33,065 nt of DNA from Desulfobacterales bacterium (GTDB taxonomy: Bacteria > Desulfobacterota > Desulfobacteria > Desulfobacterales > Desulfobacteraceae), in NCBI GenBank assembly GCA_023143455.1, contig JAGLHT010000024.1:1-33065 (forward strand), written 5' to 3'. How positions within the stretch are numbered: the first letter of the stretch is position 1; every line of letters begins with the position of its first letter. Shown here piece after piece: positions 8,494-16,879 of the stretch. Below the pieces are notes generated by a model. The model was given only the letters and a program-made list of their open reading frames with translations. It was not told the DNA's origin and made no database searches. The translations under genes and the position numbers were made by a program.

Positions 8494-9837
8494 CTATATA
8501 TATGTCTTAATTTCTTCACAAATTTCCTTACAATAATCTTCAGTATTACCTTTGTCCGGACCTTCAATCATAACCCTTAGCAGTGGTTGAGTTCCGGAGT
8601 ACCTTATTAAAACCCTGCCATTTTCACCAAGCTTAGTTTCAATTTGTTTTATTTTTTCAGAGATCTCTTTTATTTTCATAAAATCGGGTTTTGATTTATC
8701 AACTTTTACATTCATTAAAACCTGAGGATATGTTTTCATAACTTTGGCAAGTTCTGAAAGAGGTTGATCTTTAACTGCCATTACTTCAATTAACCTTAAA
8801 CCACTTAAGATTCCATCCCCTGTCGTATGATATTTTGAAAAAATTAAATGCCCTGAATCTTCTCCGCCTATTATGGCATGATACTTCTTCATCTCTTTTA
8901 TAACATTGATATCTCCAACATCAGTAATTTTGTGCTTTATTCCAGATTCTTTTAGAAATTTTATCAATCCAACATTACTCATTATTGTGCTGACAACGGT
9001 ATTATTCTCAAGGGTGCCCTGCTCTTTTAAAAACTTTGAACAGATTGCAAGAATTTTATCCCCGGTAACCACATTACCTTTTTCATCAATAGTAATAAGT
9101 CTGTCAGCATCTCCATCTAAACCAAGACCAATATCAAAACCTGCTTTTACAACTTTTTCTGATAATACTTGTGTGAATTGGGACCCACAATTTCTATTAA
9201 TATTCCTTCCGTCAGGCTTGTTGAATATAATTTTAGTTTCAAAATATTTATCTTCAAATACTTTAGGTACAGTATTAAAAGCAGCACCATTGGAACAATC
9301 AATAATAATTTTTATTCTCTTTTTTATTAAATTAAAATTAAATGTTGATTTTAAAAAATCAGCATACTGTATATTAGCATTTTCAATAATTGAAATTTTA
9401 CCTAGGGCATCTGTTCCTGAAAATTCTTCATCATTATGAATAAAATTCTCAATAAAATCCTGATCTGATTCATCAAGTTTTTGACCTTGCCCGTTAAAAA
9501 TTTTAATACCATTGTCCTGATATGGATTATGTGAAGCAGAGATAACAATCCCCGCGCCTGTATCATTATAATTCGTTGCAAGGTATGCAACACCAGGAGT
9601 TGGAATTATTCCGGCAATTTTTGCATTAATACCTGTTGATACAATACCTGAAACAAGGGCAGACTCAAGCATATCACCGGATTCGCGTGTATCTTTACCA
9701 ATTACAATTGACTTATTTCCATTTTTTTTTACAATGAGACCTGCTGCCCTGCCAATCTTTAAAGCTATTTCACAAGATATTGGATATTTGTTTGCAACAC
9801 CCCTGATACCATCAGTACCAAATAATTTCTCTGTCAT
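8494..9837 (-). CDS. glmM: Phosphoglucosamine mutase
   Basis: This 447-residue enzyme interconverts glucosamine 6-phosphate and glucosamine 1-phosphate, the precursor of UDP-GlcNAc for peptidoglycan and lipopolysaccharide. The phosphoserine loop ISASHNPYQDNGIK places the catalytic serine at 102, and the Mg-binding DGDADR lies at 241-246, both matching E. coli GlmM numbering. FGTDGIRG is at the N-terminus, GGEDSGH forms the sugar-binding loop and RYSGTQP the phosphate-binding loop near the C-terminus. It lies 11 bp after the GlmU-like gene, in the same transcript. Confidence 0.97.
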   Translation of the reverse strand: MTEKLFGTDGIRGVANKYPISCEIALKIGRAAGLIVKKNGNKSIVIGKDTRESGDMLESALVSGIVSTGINAKIAGIIPTPGVAYLATNYNDTGAGIVISASHNPYQDNGIKIFNGQGQKLDESDQDFIENFIHNDEEFSGTDALGKISIIENANIQYADFLKSTFNFNLIKKRIKIIIDCSNGAAFNTVPKVFEDKYFETKIIFNKPDGRNINRNCGSQFTQVLSEKVVKAGFDIGLGLDGDADRLITIDEKGNVVTGDKILAICSKFLKEQGTLENNTVVSTIMSNVGLIKFLKESGIKHKITDVGDINVIKEMKKYHAIIGGEDSGHLIFSKYHTTGDGILSGLRLIEVMAVKDQPLSELAKVMKTYPQVLMNVKVDKSKPDFMKIKEISEKIKQIETKLGENGRVLIRYSGTQPLLRVMIEGPDKGNTEDYCKEICEEIKTYI

Positions 9838-9848
9838 AATATTTAAGC

Positions 9849-11003
9849 CTATAATTTAATCTTTTCAAATATTTTATATTCTATACTGTAAAGCCATCTG
9901 CTAAGCTTTGAAGCAATTAAAGGATCCAATGCTTTAATAAATTCAATGTAATTTTTTTTATTTAAGACTATTTCAGGCATTGAATCTGAAAAATTAGCAG
10001 TTTTTTGTTCAATTAAAAAATGTAATTTTTCCGGAAAAGTATCTACAAGATCTTGTTGCTTTTCAGAATTCATTTTTTTAAGTTTAAAAACAAAATCTTT
10101 AAGTCTTTTAATTCTTTCATCTATGGCAATTTCTAAAGTAATTACCATGCCATAAAAAAGTTGTTTTGAAAAAAAACCATCCGCAAACAATGATCTTATT
10201 CCCTTATACCAGTTTAACAATGAAATTAGAGAGGCTATATATGTAATATTATTATTATAGATTCTGGGAACATTCTTATAAACACTTACCCCTCTGTTAA
10301 TTGATGCTTCTTTTAAAGATCCTCCGAGAAGTAACCTGTCGGCTTTTAATTCATCTTTCCTGATAATACTCCCGGCAACAGTCAGGCAACCAAATCCAAT
10401 TCTGCAGGGACCTACAAGGCCGCCCTGCCCGCCTAGGAAAATTGGGTTTTGATTCAATAAAACTCCTTGATAGACATTCCCCATCATAGAAGGTGTAGCT
10501 TTGTCCTGATTTGGAGTATAGTTAAAATGTACAAAAGAAGAACCAACTTCACTGTGATTTTTTCTATCAGTCCCTCCTGCCATAAAGCAATCACAAAAAT
10601 TTATAAGGCTTCCAAGTGTTACAAATGGAAAAAGAATTGTCTGCTTCAATCCGACACAATGTGCTGCAATAGCCTCTTCTTCAAGTATTGTTCCTTCACG
10701 AACATGGGCACTTGATCCAAATGAATTTTTACCTGCAAAACAAGCTTGCTGAAAAAACCCACCTTTTAATGATGTCTCTGGCCCGACATAACAATTTTCA
10801 ATAGTAACAGGTGCTTCTTTTCCAAGTTTAACTCCATCACAGATAAGAGTGTTCTCACCAAAAATCCTTGCACCCGGATAAATTGTTACATCTTTTCCAG
10901 ATATTCTCTCTATATCAACTTCCTGTCCAATAAACACAGATTCAGGATTTAAAATATTAACTCCTTTATCCATAAGTTTTTTCTGCTTAATTAAATTTGT
11001 CAT
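9849..11003 (-). CDS. GlmU-like left-handed beta-helix protein (putative acyltransferase, no uridyltransferase domain)
   Basis: The protein has 384 residues. Roughly residues 20-240 are an imperfect hexapeptide-repeat beta-helix (for example VTIYPGARIF, VKLGKEAPVTIENC, VGPCRIGFGCLTVAG). The segment VGSSFVHFNYTPNQDKATPS resembles the GlmU acetyltransferase motif (IGAGT..CNYDG..K..T). The C-terminal 140 residues are helical and lysine-rich with no domain I recognise. The N-terminal nucleotidyltransferase domain of normal GlmU (with its GxGTRM signature) is absent. Being directly upstream of glmM in one transcript, it may acetylate glucosamine 1-phosphate, but a different acyltransferase or sugar-nucleotide function is possible. 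The ATG has an AGGAA ribosome-binding site. Confidence 0.7.
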   Translation of the reverse strand: MTNLIKQKKLMDKGVNILNPESVFIGQEVDIERISGKDVTIYPGARIFGENTLICDGVKLGKEAPVTIENCYVGPETSLKGGFFQQACFAGKNSFGSSAHVREGTILEEEAIAAHCVGLKQTILFPFVTLGSLINFCDCFMAGGTDRKNHSEVGSSFVHFNYTPNQDKATPSMMGNVYQGVLLNQNPIFLGGQGGLVGPCRIGFGCLTVAGSIIRKDELKADRLLLGGSLKEASINRGVSVYKNVPRIYNNNITYIASLISLLNWYKGIRSLFADGFFSKQLFYGMVITLEIAIDERIKRLKDFVFKLKKMNSEKQQDLVDTFPEKLHFLIEQKTANFSDSMPEIVLNKKNYIEFIKALDPLIASKLSRWLYSIEYKIFEKIKL

Positions 11004-11030
11004 AGTTCCTGATAAAATTTAGTTTATTAG

Positions 11031-11059
11031 TTGTCAACAACAAAAGTTTGTTTTACTAT
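11031..11059 (+). promoter_or_regulatory. Sigma-70 type promoter candidate for pgi
   Basis: TTGTCA (11031-11036) and TACTAT (11054-11059) are separated by 17 bases. The -10 lies about 43 bases before the pgi ATG, which has a strong AGGAGG ribosome-binding site. Confidence 0.5.
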
Positions 11060-11082
11060 ATATACTTATATTATCCTTTCAA
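11055..11082 (-). promoter_or_regulatory. Sigma-70 type promoter candidate for the GlmU-like/glmM transcript
   Basis: On the minus strand TTGAAA (11082-11077) and TATAGT (11060-11055) are separated by 16 bases. The -10 occupies nearly the same bases as the -10 candidate of the divergent pgi promoter. Confidence 0.45.
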
Positions 11083-11102
11083 AAAATCAATAGGAGGCAA
11101 GA

Positions 11103-12731
11103 ATGAATAAATCAAACTTATTCGTACATACTGATGCCTGGCAAATACTTCAAAATGAAATTTATAAACTAAATAAAAAAGAATTTCACTTAAAAAATTT
11201 AATTAATACAAAAAATCGACTTAAAAAATTTTCAAAGCAAAAATGCAATTTCTTTTTTGATTACTCCAAGCAACGAATTGATGAAAAAATATTCTCAAAT
11301 TTAATCGATATGTCTAAAGAATTATATATTAGAGAAAAATTCTCAAGTATGACAGATGGAGCAATTGTAAATCAGACTGAAAAAAGAGCAGCTCTTCATA
11401 CTGCAACAAGAGATTTTTCGAATAAAAAAATAATTATTAATAAAAAAAATATTTTACCGGATATTATTAAGGAACGCAAAAAAACAAAACAATTTTCTTT
11501 AAAAATTCATAACCAATCTATTAAAACTCAATCGAATAAAGCCTTCACAGATGCTGTTGTTATTGGGATTGGCGGTTCTTATTTAGGATGTAACTTTGTT
11601 TATAATGCAATGTTGAACAATTATAAAGCAAAGCTAAACCTTCATTTTCTTGCCAATGTTGATATTGATAGTTTTTCTAAGGTTATATCAAAAATTAATA
11701 TTCAAACCACATTATGGATTGTTATATCAAAAAGTTATACAACAACCGAAACCATGGCAAATCTTAATCAGGTTATGATGTATTTAAAAGACAACGATAT
11801 TAACCCTGAGAATCACCTTGTAATAGTTACAAGTAAAGGAAGTCCCGGGGACGATTCTTCAAATCCATCCTTAGAATCTTTTCACATGTTTGATTTTATT
11901 GGAGGACGATATAGTGTTACTTCTGCTGTTGGTGGTGTCCCTTTAAGCCTTGCTTTTGGATATGATGTTTTTGAAAGTTTTCTTAAAGGCGCCCATGAAA
12001 TGGATGAACATGCGAAAAATGCTGAAAACAATAAAAATATTCCACTTATTGCATCATTGATTAATATTTGGAATTTCAATGCATTAGGGTACAAGGCATT
12101 AGGGATCATACCCTACAGTTATAGCCTTTCAAAGCTTGCCCCACATATTCAACAATTGTCCATGGAAAGCTTAGGAAAATCTGTGACTCAAGATAAGGAT
12201 TTTATTGATTACAATACCGGGACAATTGTCTTTGGCGAACCAGGTACAAATGCCCAGCATTCTTTTTTCCAACTTGCCCACCAAGGTATTGCATTTCCCA
12301 TAGAATTTATTGGAGTGATAAACCCAGGATATAAAGGTAAACAATCAAAATTTTATGGTGTTTATAATCATCAGGAACTGTGGACAAATATGCTTTCTCA
12401 GGCCCATTCTCTTGCAACAGGCAAAGAAAATTCTGATAACTCAAGATTTTTTCCGGGTAACAGACCTTCATCAACTATTATCATTGAAAATCTTAAAGCT
12501 GAAAATATTGGCAAACTTCTCTCATATTATGAAGCTAAAACAATATTTGAAGGTTTAATTTTAAACATTAATCCGTTTGATCAGTTTGGGGTTGAACTTG
12601 GAAAATTAAATGCCAAAAACATAAGAAAAGAAATTATGGAAAAAAATAAAAACAAAGATTATGAAATCAAAGAAATTGATGACACATCAAAGTACTATCT
12701 TGATTTGCTTTATGCAAAAAAATTCTTATAA
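11103..12731 (+). CDS. pgi: Glucose-6-phosphate isomerase
   Basis: This 542-residue enzyme converts glucose 6-phosphate to fructose 6-phosphate. Recognised signatures are GIGGSYLGCNFVYNA, the phosphate-binding SKSYTTTETMAN, GGRYSVTSAVGG (first PGI signature region), QQLSMESLGKS with the catalytic glutamate, GEPGTNAQHSFFQLAHQG with the catalytic histidine, and FDQFGVELGK near the C-terminus with the ring-opening lysine. The N-terminus is lysine- and asparagine-rich, in line with the base composition. It is divergent from the glmM transcript, so two fates of hexose phosphate (glycolysis and amino-sugar synthesis) are served from one intergenic region of 99 bp. Confidence 0.97.
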   Translation: MNKSNLFVHTDAWQILQNEIYKLNKKEFHLKNLINTKNRLKKFSKQKCNFFFDYSKQRIDEKIFSNLIDMSKELYIREKFSSMTDGAIVNQTEKRAALHTATRDFSNKKIIINKKNILPDIIKERKKTKQFSLKIHNQSIKTQSNKAFTDAVVIGIGGSYLGCNFVYNAMLNNYKAKLNLHFLANVDIDSFSKVISKINIQTTLWIVISKSYTTTETMANLNQVMMYLKDNDINPENHLVIVTSKGSPGDDSSNPSLESFHMFDFIGGRYSVTSAVGGVPLSLAFGYDVFESFLKGAHEMDEHAKNAENNKNIPLIASLINIWNFNALGYKALGIIPYSYSLSKLAPHIQQLSMESLGKSVTQDKDFIDYNTGTIVFGEPGTNAQHSFFQLAHQGIAFPIEFIGVINPGYKGKQSKFYGVYNHQELWTNMLSQAHSLATGKENSDNSRFFPGNRPSSTIIIENLKAENIGKLLSYYEAKTIFEGLILNINPFDQFGVELGKLNAKNIRKEIMEKNKNKDYEIKEIDDTSKYYLDLLYAKKFL

Positions 12732-12793
12732 AGTTAGGGAAATATATATAATACTCCACCCCATGACGGAAGTGCTTTCCCGGTACTCTTGAT

Positions 12794-12851
12794 AATTGAT
12801 TTCTTCATGTGTGTCCTAAATTTTATCAATTTTTTAAATTGATTTCTTAGG
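12794..12851 (+). repeat. Imperfect hairpin plus 12-bp direct repeat after pgi
   Basis: AATTGATTTCTT occurs at 12794-12805 and again at 12837-12848. The second copy is part of a hairpin in which CCTAA (12815-12819) pairs with TTAGG (12847-12851), and ATCAATTT (12825-12832) pairs with AAATTGAT (12836-12843) around a TTT loop. No T-run follows, so this is not a classic rho-independent terminator, but it could protect or end the pgi mRNA. Confidence 0.45.
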
Positions 12852-12881
12852 CCTTGTCCTGTATTATTCTGCATTACAAAA

Positions 12882-12910
12882 CTATATACTTACGAATAAA
12901 TGGTATATAG
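12882..12910. promoter_or_regulatory. Perfect 8-bp inverted repeat upstream of the exchanger gene (operator candidate)
   Basis: CTATATAC (12882-12889) and GTATATAG (12903-12910) are separated by 13 bases, so their centres are 21 bp apart, two helical turns. The site ends 32 bases before the TTG start of the exchanger gene. The spacing suits a dimeric regulator, but hairpin formation in the leader RNA is an alternative. Confidence 0.4.
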
Positions 12911-12942
12911 ACTATTTTACCAAACCAAGTAAAGGAAAAAAT

Positions 12943-13875
12943 TTGACCATAGAAATTATTATTCTACTTTTGGGCCTTATACTTCTCTATATCGGATCAG
13001 AGTTTCTTGTAAACGGATCAACATCCACTGCTTTAATGTTCTCTGTTAAACCTGTTATTATTGGACTTACTATTGTTTCTTTTGCAACATCCGCACCTGA
13101 ACTTCTTGTAAGCTTTGTTGCGGCTCTTAAGGGATCAGGGGATATTTCTGTGGGGAACATCCTTGGAAGTAACGTGATCAATATAGCACTTGTTCTTGGC
13201 ATTAGTGCGATGATTCGAAAAGTTGATATTAAAAAACAAATAATAAATTTTGAACTCCCATTCATGATATTTATATCAATTCTTTTCTGGATATTATGCC
13301 TTGATTGTGAGATCGGGTATTTTGATGGAATTGTTTTATTGTTTTTTCTTTTTTGTTTTCTTTTTATAAGCATTAAAAATGCAAAGGATAAAGATCAAAA
13401 GAATAAACCCCCTGATAAGTCTTCTAAAAAACTTTATGTTAATGTTTTCCTTGTAATTGCTGGGATATTTGCTCTTGCCTTTGGTGCTAATCTTGTGGTC
13501 AAAAATGCTATTATTATTGCAAAGGCAATTGGATTATCAGAAATATTTATTGGCATCTCAATTGTCGCCCTTGGCACATCTCTTCCTGAGCTTGCAACTT
13601 CTGCTGTTGCCGCTGCTAAAGGACACAGCGACATATCAGTCGGGAATGTTGTAGGAAGTAATGTCTTTAACATATGCCTTGTCATGGGTATTGTAGGCAT
13701 TTGTAACCCTACAAATATTAATAAAAGCCTTTTATACTTTGAAATCCCATTTATGGTATTTTTATCTATTATTTTTTATCTTGTTTCCCTTAAATATAAA
13801 AAAATCAATGCCCTGTCTGGCGGGGCTTTCATCATTTTTTTCTTAATTTATAACATTATTTCCTACAACAAATAG
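12943..13875 (+). CDS. Calcium/sodium antiporter, CaCA (YrbG-like) family
   Basis: This 310-residue inner-membrane protein has about ten hydrophobic helices and two homologous halves, the inverted alpha-repeat design of Na+/Ca2+ exchangers. Repeat 1 has GSEFLVNGS (18-26), ATSAPELLVS (48-57) and DISVGNILGSN (67-77). Repeat 2 has GANLVVKNA (181-189), GTSLPELATS (211-220) and DISVGNVVGSN (230-240). Glu53 and Glu216 are the expected cation-binding acids. A charged lysine-rich loop (about 145-165) joins the halves. It would exchange cytoplasmic Ca2+ for an external monovalent cation. The start is a TTG with AAAGGA six bases upstream; the first in-frame ATG would remove part of repeat 1. A palindromic site lies just before it. 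Confidence 0.92.
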   Translation: MTIEIIILLLGLILLYIGSEFLVNGSTSTALMFSVKPVIIGLTIVSFATSAPELLVSFVAALKGSGDISVGNILGSNVINIALVLGISAMIRKVDIKKQIINFELPFMIFISILFWILCLDCEIGYFDGIVLLFFLFCFLFISIKNAKDKDQKNKPPDKSSKKLYVNVFLVIAGIFALAFGANLVVKNAIIIAKAIGLSEIFIGISIVALGTSLPELATSAVAAAKGHSDISVGNVVGSNVFNICLVMGIVGICNPTNINKSLLYFEIPFMVFLSIIFYLVSLKYKKINALSGGAFIIFFLIYNIISYNK

Positions 13876-13925
13876 TAAATAAATATGGAATTTTTGTATT
13901 TTTTTCTTGTAATAAATACCCAATC

Positions 13926-13931
13926 TATAAT
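13926..13931 (+). promoter_or_regulatory. Perfect -10 element (TATAAT) before the receiver gene
   Basis: TATAAT followed by ATG-like bases lies 45 bases before the ATG at 13976. The best -35 at 17-bp spacing, TTTCTT (13903-13908), is weak. This suggests a vegetative promoter that may need an activator. Confidence 0.4.
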
Positions 13932-13975
13932 ATGAATAATTACTACTTTAATTTAAGATACTATAAAGGAGCAAT

Positions 13976-14362
13976 ATGATCGGGACCCATCGTATATTAA
14001 TAGTAGATGATAGCAGAGATTTACTTGACACTTTCAACGATTTTTTCAACTCTATGGGATATCAAGTTAGTGTAGCACCAGATGGTTTTGAAGCACTTAA
14101 GCTTCTAAGGAACAACTCCCTTAATCATTTCAATTTACTAATAACAGATCTTGTAATGCCACAAATCAGTGGGGTTGGTCTTATCACCATTATTAAAAAA
14201 GAATTTCCAGACCTTAAAATAATTGCCATGACAGGATATGGTTATGAGCCAGGTATTCTAGCAACAGAAGCTCAGGCTGATCTTGTACTATACAAGCCTT
14301 TAGATTTATTTAAAATGGAAAAAAATATTGCAAAGCTATTGAAAATTAATACAAAAAAATAA
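13976..14362 (+). CDS. Single-domain response regulator (receiver only)
   Basis: The 128 residues comprise one CheY-like receiver domain and nothing else. The acidic pocket is Asp11/Asp12, the phosphoacceptor is Asp58 (LLITDLVMP), the switch threonine is Thr86 (AMTGYG) and the conserved lysine is Lys107 (LYKPLDLF), so the domain looks competent for phosphorylation. There is no output domain. The next gene, 33 bp downstream, encodes a sigma-54 activator that lacks a receiver, suggesting the two form a split NtrC-type switch. No histidine kinase gene is adjacent. The ATG follows AAAGGAG. Confidence 0.92.
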   Translation: MIGTHRILIVDDSRDLLDTFNDFFNSMGYQVSVAPDGFEALKLLRNNSLNHFNLLITDLVMPQISGVGLITIIKKEFPDLKIIAMTGYGYEPGILATEAQADLVLYKPLDLFKMEKNIAKLLKINTKK

Positions 14363-14395
14363 ATAAAGATTTCAACAGATAGAGGTTTTAACGAA

Positions 14396-15451
14396 ATGAG
14401 AAATAGTAAACAGCCTATTATTGGAGTGAGCAATTCAATCCTTAAAATAAAAGAATTGATAAGCCATGTTGCCAGTACTGGGCTAAACATCCTAATTACA
14501 GGCGAAACCGGAGTTGGAAAAGATTTGATCGCACATAACCTTTATGCATCATCACCACGAGCTGACAATAACTTTATTAAAGTAAATTGCGCCGCACTTC
14601 CAGAAACGCTTCTTGAAAGTGAATTGTATGGATTTGAAAAAGGCGCTTTTACCGGCGCTCACAAGAATAGACTTGGAAAATTCAAAGCAGCTGATAAAGG
14701 AGTATTATTTCTAGACGAGATTGGCGACATGACACTTTCGTTACAATCAAAAATGCTTCATGTACTTCAAACCGGAGAATTTTCACCTCTTGGATCAAGC
14801 CAGGAGTTTAAAACCGATGTATGGGTTATTGCCGCAACAAATCATCAATTGGAAGAAAAAATCATAAATAAAGAATTTCGTGAAGATCTTTATTACAGGC
14901 TTAATATAATTAAAATTGATGTTCCCCCTTTACGTGAACGACCAGAGGATATCCCACCTATTTTTGAATATTTTTTTAAAAAATATTCTGCTAAGTATTC
15001 TGAAAGCAAAGTTGAAAAACCTGAAAAACAAATATTTGAGAAACTGCTCAAATATCCATGGCCCGGGAATATCAGAGAGCTTCAAAATTGCATAAAAAAA
15101 CAAATGGTTTTAAATGATTGGGATAAAGTTATAAACGATCTTTTAAATAACCCAACAATCGGAACCAGTATAAAAAATAATTTTAGTGTCCTGCCGGATA
15201 ACAATTTCGATACTACTTCAGCCTTTTTGTCAGAATTTATTAATTTTTCAAAAAGCTCTGGCAGCTTAATTGAAGACATCTCCCTTAAAAAAATTAAAAA
15301 ACAAGCTTGCGATAAAATTGAAAAAGAAGTTATCAGTTATGTGTTAAGTAAACTGGCGTGGAATCGATCCAAGGCATCAAAAATATTAAAGATTAGTTAT
15401 AAAACATTACTTTATAAAATTAATGAACTTGATATTAACCCTCATATATGA
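14396..15451 (+). CDS. Sigma-54-dependent transcriptional activator without N-terminal regulatory domain
   Basis: The 351 residues begin almost directly with the AAA+ domain: Walker A GETGVGKD (36-43), the sigma-54-contacting GAFTGA loop (83-88), Walker B VLFLDE (103-108), REDLYYRL (sensor and arginine-finger region) and WPGNIRELQN. A linker of about 60 residues leads to a Fis-type helix-turn-helix at the C-terminus (about 309-348, with NRSKASKILKIS). It would hydrolyse ATP to open promoters bound by sigma-54 RNA polymerase. Family members normally carry a receiver, PAS or GAF domain first; here only ten residues precede the domain. The lone receiver upstream could supply regulation in trans. 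Targets are unknown. Confidence 0.94.
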   Translation: MRNSKQPIIGVSNSILKIKELISHVASTGLNILITGETGVGKDLIAHNLYASSPRADNNFIKVNCAALPETLLESELYGFEKGAFTGAHKNRLGKFKAADKGVLFLDEIGDMTLSLQSKMLHVLQTGEFSPLGSSQEFKTDVWVIAATNHQLEEKIINKEFREDLYYRLNIIKIDVPPLRERPEDIPPIFEYFFKKYSAKYSESKVEKPEKQIFEKLLKYPWPGNIRELQNCIKKQMVLNDWDKVINDLLNNPTIGTSIKNNFSVLPDNNFDTTSAFLSEFINFSKSSGSLIEDISLKKIKKQACDKIEKEVISYVLSKLAWNRSKASKILKISYKTLLYKINELDINPHI

Positions 15452-15509
15452 GCATGAGATCTTTTCATTCTGTTATTAGTTTACTTTTTTTTAAACAGGA
15501 AATGTCTTT

Positions 15510-16862
15510 ATGAAGAAACTTCATTCTGAAAATCCTGACAACCCGTTTTTTTTTGAAAAACAATTAACCAAGTTTTATTCAAACCCGTTAATTGACCAAT
15601 TCTTTTCTGTTTTAATAAACTCTATCGGCGGTAAAGATTTCTTAGTGTTAGTTGTTGGAGAATCTCAAAGTGGAAAAACCTCATTGCTTTCCAGGCTGAC
15701 AAGTCAAATTGAGAAAGATGTTAAGCCTTGTCATCTAAAAATCAGAGAAAAGGATGAGCCAACATCCAAAGATAATAAACATCCTGCCTTTTTGTACAAA
15801 ACACCAAATTGTCAAGTTATAATATTAGATGATGCACATAAATTAAACGCTCAGGAATTATCAATTATATTAAAGAATGCCTGGGATAACGAAAAAAAAA
15901 TAAGCCAACTTATCCTGTTCTGTGAGTCACGAATTAATACTATTCTATCTTCACTGTTAAAAGAAATGCCAAAAAAAACTTCGGTTAACAAACTTTATAT
16001 ACCAAGTTTTGATAAGCAACAAACTGAAGAATATTTAAACCATTGCCTTGAAGCATTGAATCTCATAGATCATTTTACTTTTTCCAAATTAAACATTAAT
16101 AATATCTATAAAAAATCAAAAGGACTTCCAGGGAAAATTAATTTGGAGGCAGGAGAAATATATTCAAAAAAGAGAGTGCACTTAAAAACAAAAAAACATT
16201 CACGATCTTTATTTTCTCCAGCATTTACTTTTATCCTACTAATACTTCTTTTTTCATCAATAACTGGATTTGCTCTTTATAAAAAAAATAATATCCTATC
16301 TTTATTCAGTTCTAATAAAATAATTTCAGAGCCTTCTCATAAGACTGTTACTAAAAAAATACTGCCTACTATGAAAAAGCAAGCCCTTGAGCAACAACTA
16401 ATTATTAAACAAAAAATAAATCGGGAAATAATAGCAAGATCAACTATAACCGAAACAAATATTCCCATCAGCAAACCTGTAATTAAAAAAAAAAGTGAAG
16501 AAGAAATTTCAATTCTTGCAACTGAAAAACCTGTTATTCTTCAAAAAAATTGGATTATGATTCAGGAACCACAATTATATACCATCCAAGTTATGGCTGC
16601 GAAAGAAAATGACTCAATTGAACGTTTTTTAAAATTAAATATAAATAATAAAAACGAAATTGCTTATTATAAAATGTATTCTAAAGATGGTACCTGGTAC
16701 AAGTTTATTTCAGGAAAATTTAAAACCCTTGAAAAAGCAAAGGAGGCAAGCCATGACTTGCCAAAAAAATTACAAAAATTAGGTCCTTGGCCTCGTCAAT
16801 TTGCATCAATACAAAATGATATTAATATTGGTACATTAATTAAAAATAATAAAGATAATTAA
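15510..16862 (+). CDS. Membrane-anchored ATPase with C-terminal SPOR domain (DamX/ExeA-like)
   Basis: The 450-residue protein has three parts. Residues 20-215 form an AAA/ExeA-type ATPase with Walker A GESQSGKTS (50-58) and Walker B VIILDDAH (103-110). Residues 236-257 form one transmembrane helix. A lysine-rich linker (258-350) leads to a SPOR domain (355-435, YTIQVMAA then GTWYKFISGKFKT and ALEKA-like pattern). With no signal peptide, the ATPase should be cytoplasmic and the SPOR domain periplasmic. SPOR domains bind glycan strands lacking stem peptides at division septa, and E. coli DamX has a comparable layout. It lies 58 bp after the sigma-54 activator and 17 bp before the MreB homologue, suggesting a role in envelope growth or division. 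The exact function is inferred. Confidence 0.8.
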   Translation: MKKLHSENPDNPFFFEKQLTKFYSNPLIDQFFSVLINSIGGKDFLVLVVGESQSGKTSLLSRLTSQIEKDVKPCHLKIREKDEPTSKDNKHPAFLYKTPNCQVIILDDAHKLNAQELSIILKNAWDNEKKISQLILFCESRINTILSSLLKEMPKKTSVNKLYIPSFDKQQTEEYLNHCLEALNLIDHFTFSKLNINNIYKKSKGLPGKINLEAGEIYSKKRVHLKTKKHSRSLFSPAFTFILLILLFSSITGFALYKKNNILSLFSSNKIISEPSHKTVTKKILPTMKKQALEQQLIIKQKINREIIARSTITETNIPISKPVIKKKSEEEISILATEKPVILQKNWIMIQEPQLYTIQVMAAKENDSIERFLKLNINNKNEIAYYKMYSKDGTWYKFISGKFKTLEKAKEASHDLPKKLQKLGPWPRQFASIQNDINIGTLIKNNKDN

Positions 16863-16879
16863 AGAGGGGCTATATTTGA

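Noticed and set aside
8906-9439. 177-codon open frame on the plus strand inside glmM
   Set aside because: It is antisense to conserved glmM motifs (DGDADR region), and its hydrophobic composition is a by-product of the opposite frame.
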